In this document: positions 59,755-64,000 of the stretch, one piece after another
How the letters are laid out: each line of letters begins with the position of its first letter
How positions within the stretch are numbered: the first letter of the stretch is position 1
Assembly (NCBI GenBank): GCA_950097015.1
Contig: CATNEN010000003.1
Location: forward strand, 14,303,001 to 14,367,000
DNA: 64,000 bases
Direction of reading: 5' to 3'
Source of the DNA: Macrostomum hystrix
Lineage: Eukaryota; Platyhelminthes; Macrostomidae
Made by a program: the position numbers and the translations under genes
The notes under the pieces: generated by a model
The model's database searches: none
Told to the model about the DNA's origin: nothing
What the model saw: only the letters and a program-made list of their open reading frames with translations

Positions 59755-60510
59755 AGTTGTCACGCCCCTCTACTCACACCACTCTTGTCACACCACTCTT
59801 CTTACACCACTTTTGTCACACCACTCTTGTCACACCCCTCTACTCACACCACTCTTCTCACACCACTCTTCTTACACCACTTTTGTCACACCACTCTTGT
59901 CACACCCCTCTACTCACACCACTCTTCTCACACCACTTTTCTTACACCCATCTTGTCACACCACTCTTGTCACACCACTCTTGTCACACCCCTCTACTCA
60001 CACCACTCTTCTTACACCCATCTTGTCACACCACTCTTGTCACACCCCTCTACTCACACCACTCTTCTCACACCACTCTTCTTACACCCATCTTGTCACA
60101 CCACTCTTCTCACACCACTCTTCTTACACCACTCTTGTCACACCACTCTTCTCACGCCACTCTTGTCACACCACTCTTGTCACACCCCTCTACTCACACC
60201 ACTCTTCTCACACCCCTCTTGTCACACCCCTCTTGTCACACCCCTCTTGTCACACCACTCTTGTCACACCCCTCTTGTCACACCACTCTTCTCACACCCC
60301 TCTTGTCATACCACTCTTCTCACACCACTCTTCTCACACCACTCTTCTTACACCCATCTTGTCACACCACTCTTCTCACACCACTCTTCTCACACCACTC
60401 TTCTCACACCCCTCTTCTCACACCCCTCTTGTCACACCACTCTTCTCACACCCTTCTTGTCACACCCCTCTTCTCACACCACTCTTCTCACACCACTCTT
60501 CTCACACCCC
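59755..60510. repeat. 14-bp minisatellite (TCACACCACTCTTC)
   Basis: About 54 copies with CTCTTGTCACACC, CTCTACTCACACC and CCATCTTGTCACA variants. Three overlapping plus-strand ORFs through it are HSSHTTLLTP repeats, not genes. Confidence 0.95.
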
Positions 60511-60844
60511 GTCAGTTAAAGACTATAGCCTTTTGTCTTCTCTCTAGAGAGTATCCTGTTATAAATTTACAAGACTCCAATTTCATACCAGCTCGTTCCT
60601 ACTTCAAGAGATCCCAAGAGATCGAATGTCAGAGTTAATCAATAGTTATTTTTCCCTTCGTGAAGAAGTATCGAACTTTCGTTATTTCTTTTAGTGCTTC
60701 CAAACTTCCTTCACGTCACAACCAATTTGGGACCTGGATGGTCCAAAACGTGTCTCTCAGGCTTAGCAATATAATGCAATAGTACATCCTCTGCCAATTA
60801 TCCCGCCGGGGATTTTGTGGACTACGGAGAGAAGGAAATTTTAA

Positions 60845-60920
60845 TCCAATGGTTAGAAACTGTAGATACGGAACACGGTTTTAGAGAGGGATATTTCTCC
60901 CAAGTTTGATTCCACACAGC
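60845..60920 (+). mobile_element. possible tRNA-like SINE head
   Basis: CCAATGGTTAGAAACTG (A-box-like) and, about 55 bp on, CCAAGTTTGATTCCACA (B-box-like), with tRNA-type spacing. The body downstream is not matched to the other SINEs except for a CTATTTTTAG block at 61015. Confidence 0.35.
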
Positions 60921-61485
60921 AGTCTAGGATAGTTGAGTGCGGCCATTTGGGTCTGTGGCTCGCGTATCATGCTAAAAGTGCATCGGCATGGCTTCAGATA
61001 ACACTGCCTGAGTTCTATTTTTAGCAGCTGGGCATCAGAAAACACACACACACACACACGCACACAACATTTTTGGAGCTTCCAATGCTTCCTTTCTCTC
61101 CCACGCGAGGGATTCATCAGCCTTCATCGGTTCCTGGTAGGCTGGGAGATAATAAAAAGTTCTAGCTTGTCTTTTGCCTCTGTCTCTCTCTTTCTATCCC
61201 TCTTTCGTGAATTTCCCCCTCCCGTTTTTTAACGCCTCGCACTTGTCTCACTGTGAGCCTGTGAGAGTTCTGTTCTATTTTTAGCATCTGGCGCGACCTT
61301 TTAACTGCTGCGGTATAGCTAGTCCTTCTTGACGATTCGGAGAAAAGTTTCCTTGGGTGTTTGTCTATCCATCATCTATCTAGCGCTTGGAGGTCGGATC
61401 GAATGCGAGGCGATTTTGTACTTTTAACTCTTCCCCCTCTGGCGCCGACTGTGTATGCCTGCGTCCGTGTGTGTTCGGTATAGGC

Positions 61486-61800
61486 TTCTTGGGATCCATC
61501 CGAAACATACATGCGCAACACCCGGCCGACCCGGCCGAACCGGCCGGGTGAAACGATGGCCAAGCAAGGTAAGTCGCAAAAACCAATTGACCAAGCGCAA
61601 AAAAATCAAAGGGGGGACCAAGGGACAAAAAAGGAAGGCGTGAAGAAAAGGAAAAAGGGGAGAGAAAAAGAGAGCAAATGAGAGCAAACTAAGTCGTAAA
61701 TAGAGCAATGAAATGAACTAAGTCGCAAATGAGAGCAAAAACTAAGTCGCACGGCCGGCTAAGATTTGGGAGGTTGCGCATGTATGATCCGAAAGGGGAC
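61486..61800. repeat. imperfect inverted repeat with a GC-rich palindrome upstream of the F-box gene
   Basis: CATACATGCGCAAC at about 61505-61518 is present inverted at about 61773-61786 (GTTGCGCATGTATG), within longer similarity (ATCCGAAA outside, CCGGCCG inside). Between them are a GC-rich hairpin-forming stretch (CCCGGCCG near 61522 with CGGCCGGG near 61541) and three copies of an ACTAAGTCGCAAATGAGAGC-type repeat (61675-61760). It could be a foldback element or promoter structure. Confidence 0.55.
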
Positions 61801-61973
61801 TATTCTCCTTTCGTTTATCCCTCTTTCTTCATTGGCTCGCCCAAACGAGACTTGGTTGGTTAAAACTGGTGGTGCCTCAACGCCAAGAGGATCTAAAAAG
61901 TGTAGCAATAGGCCTGGAGATAAGTATAACACCCATTCCTTCTCGCCCACTCCCTAACCCCGGCAGTGTTTGC

Positions 61974-61981
61974 TGACGTCA
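61974..61981. promoter_or_regulatory. CRE palindrome TGACGTCA
   Basis: A full cAMP-response-element palindrome 128 bp upstream of the F-box protein ATG, in a CpG-containing stretch. CREs near start sites are typical CREB/ATF targets. Promoter function is an inference from position. Confidence 0.45.
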
Positions 61982-62108
61982 CAACTGCAACATCGCTCGC
62001 TATCTTAGCCTGTCTGTCCGTCTGCCTGTCTGACTAGATTTTGGCGGTGCTATGAAACTAATCAGACGATAACACTTGCAGCTTGTTAAAAACTTTTTTT
62101 TCTACGTC

Positions 62109-63552
62109 ATGGGATCTAGCAGTTCAGCTCTGAGTCGGCAGAAAGCTTCGGCTTCAGTTACTAAATCATCTACGACTGAATCGTTGGTGCTCGTCGGTGA
62201 ACCAACTCCAGTTGCTATGCTCGGCAACAATATCGATAACGAATTCGCATTCATTTGCCTACCTTATCAGTGCCTGCGTCTAATCGCTAGCCATCTAAGC
62301 AGCGACGACCTTCTAAGCCTGTGCCAGACTAGTCCAGATAATTGCAGGCTATTCGGTGCGGAGGTGTTCTGGAACTTCGCCGCTAATTCTAACGGTCAGC
62401 AGCAGCGCTCGAACATCAACTACGAATCGCTAAATCTGGCACTAGAAAGAAAGCTTTGCCTACCAGTGGAGAGTCTAAACAATGGTACCTATTTGCCATC
62501 GTTGGAAGATTCGGATAGCTACTCCGGTCGAGTTGTGTACCTGCACGATTTGAACTGTCGTAGTGGAGCGATTGTTAGCGGCACTAGTAGCAATGCTCAG
62601 GGCAATAAGCTGTGCATTCACGATTACGTTTCCGGTCTACCAAGGGGCACCTATCAGGTGAGTATAGTACAGTTGGTAAAAAATCAATACTAAAAAAACT
62701 CACCTCACTGGCTTGTATTGGGGTAGGCCTAAAAATGGATTCCCCTAAAAATCGATATTCTAAAAATAGCAACTCGAACCCTAAACCCTTGTCAACCAAT
62801 CAAATTTGATCGAACCAATAACACAGAATTAAGATTGTTAGCAATGCTTTGTGCATTATTTATAACTTTCTGGAGCTTCAAACTTCTCACGGAGAGAGAG
62901 GTCGCAAGTTCTAATCTCAGGCTTAGGGGAGCAATTAAGGACGACCTTATTGCATCAGTTTAAAATGCTGTAACATGGGAACAAGAAAAATCTGCAGTAT
63001 ATTTATTGGATAAAGTTATTGGACACTTTATTGGATGTCCACGTACTGATTAGCTTGACTTTTGAAGCCTTTTAGAGCGAAAGTATATCTGGCTTAAGTG
63101 GGTTAGGTGACATTTATTTATTTTATTAATTTACTACCTACGTTCATTGCACGCAGGTGACCCTGCGGGCAAAGCTCGGACCAAACTGGCGACTGCAAGG
63201 TGTCACGGAAGTGGCCCTAATCCCCGACCAGCTCAGCCGTGCCGACTGCAGCTCATTGCTGAGAGCCAGAATTCCAGAGAGGAAGTGGCGGAACCTGGCA
63301 TTTAGGCACGGCTTTGAGCGCTGGTTCTGCATCAGACTCGGCCGCCTGACGCTGCCGCATTCTAGCGGCGTCAGAGTCCAAATACTCAACAGCCGGGTGA
63401 GCAAGACTCAGTTGAAGGAGGGTGTCTACTTGGACTATATTGAGCTGACGCCTCTGTCGTGTCCTCTAGCTGACTTTATCGGATATCGACGACTTCGAAG
63501 ATTGCGCAACTCCGACGTAGACGCGCAAGGCGAAGCGTGCCAGCTGTTGTGA
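62109..63552 (+). CDS. F-box protein with a C-terminal galactose-binding-like domain, N-myristoylation motif
   Basis: Two exons, 62109-62657 and 63157-63552 (phase 0; donor ATCAG|GTGAGT, acceptor CGCAG), give 314 residues ending at TGA 63550-63552. The N-terminus MGSSSSALS fits an N-myristoylation signal (Gly2, Ser6), so membrane attachment is likely. Residues about 48-90 form an F-box (LPYQCLRLIASHLSSDDLLS), the Skp1-binding module of SCF ubiquitin ligases. Residues about 130-295 resemble the beta-sandwich of F-box-associated or PP2-like domains: SGRVVYLHDLNC, GTYQVTLRAKLGPNW, KWRNLAFRHGFERWFCIRLG, and the closing GVYLDYIELTPLS. Such domains bind glycans or other substrates, so this is probably the substrate receptor part. 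An acceptor (ACTTGCAG, 62080) shortly upstream suggests a 5' UTR intron. F-box call firm; sandwich assignment moderate. Confidence 0.82.
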
Positions 63553-63644
63553 CAGAATGACAGATGCCAGATGACAGAATCCTAAGACAGAATTTGAACT
63601 AGTTGGGTAGGAAAGGCTATTTATTACTAATTTATTGTGACATG

Positions 63645-64000
63645 GTAGACTAATTAGGGGTGGCAGGGTAGACTAATTAGGGGTGGTAGGGTAGACTAAT
63701 TAGGGGTGGCAGGGTAGACTAATTAGGGGTGGCAGGGTAGTCAAATTAGGGGTGGTAGGGTAGACTAATAAGGGGTGGTAGGGTAGACTAATTAGGGGGG
63801 GCAGGGTAGACTAATTAGGGGTGGCAGGGTAGTCAAATTAGGGGTGGTAGGGTAGACTAATAAGGGGTGGTAGGGTAGTCAAATTAGGGGTTGCAGGGTA
63901 GACTAACTAGGGGTGGCAGGGTAGACTAATTAGGGGCGGCAGGGTAGTCAAATTAGGGGTTGCAGGGTAGTCAAATTAGGGGTGGCAGGGCATACTAATT
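63645..64000. repeat. 23-bp minisatellite downstream of the F-box gene, continues past the window
   Basis: About 15 copies of a unit containing GTAGACTAATTAGGGGTGGC, with GTCAAATTAGG and GACTAATAAGG variants, reaching the right edge of the window. Confidence 0.93.

Noticed and set aside
59607-60638. 343-codon plus-strand ORF and two overlapping ones
   Set aside because: All three frames of the 14-bp array are open because the unit lacks stops; composition is only His, Ser, Thr, Leu and Pro.

Overview
The window is animal (metazoan) nuclear DNA. Coding exons are short, have GT-AG splice sites and consistent phases, and sit in long AT-rich introns. The encoded proteins are animal signalling families: a PDZ-RGSL-C1-DH-PH Rho exchange factor, a GAF-type cyclic-nucleotide phosphodiesterase and an F-box protein. 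tRNA-derived SINEs and an hAT-type MITE are also present. The species cannot be fixed from sequence alone. A C1 domain between the RGSL and DH domains is the invertebrate (Drosophila RhoGEF2 type) layout; a spiralian such as a flatworm is only a guess.

Layout. (1) 1-509, minus strand: the 5' coding exon of a PDE5/PDE11-like phosphodiesterase that runs off the left edge. (2) 510-21.9 kb: about 21 kb between divergent genes with no convincing coding exon, filled by about a dozen unrelated minisatellites and a few mobile-element pieces. (3) 21.9-56.6 kb (possibly to 59.6 kb), plus strand: one gene of at least 26 coding exons and about 2,000 codons, a RhoGEF2/ARHGEF11/12-type protein. Domain order is PDZ (23.5-25.1 kb), a long low-complexity linker, RGSL (41.4-43.8 kb), C1 (43.9-45.9 kb), a polyQ-bearing linker, DH (49.5-51.2 kb), PH (51.2-52.9 kb) and an acidic Ser-rich tail. 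Most of its larger introns carry a private tandem array. (4) 56.6-62 kb: alternative 3' exon candidates, SINEs and arrays. (5) 62.1-63.55 kb, plus strand: a two-exon gene for a 314-residue F-box protein with a myristoylation-type N-terminus, followed by another array that runs off the right edge.

How the genes relate. PDZ-RGSL RhoGEFs couple G-alpha-12/13 receptors to RhoA. The phosphodiesterase and the F-box protein belong to other pathways, and nothing suggests co-regulation.

The main surprises are these: about 30 independent minisatellites with exons spared; a DH domain that has lost its hallmark catalytic residues, so it may be a pseudo-GEF; several phase-compatible alternative terminal exons, two of which resemble each other; an inverted pair of related arrays; a 952-bp higher-order repeat; a MITE that carries the same short repeat as an array 16 kb away; and a dispersed CACGTG plus CTATTTTTAG module.
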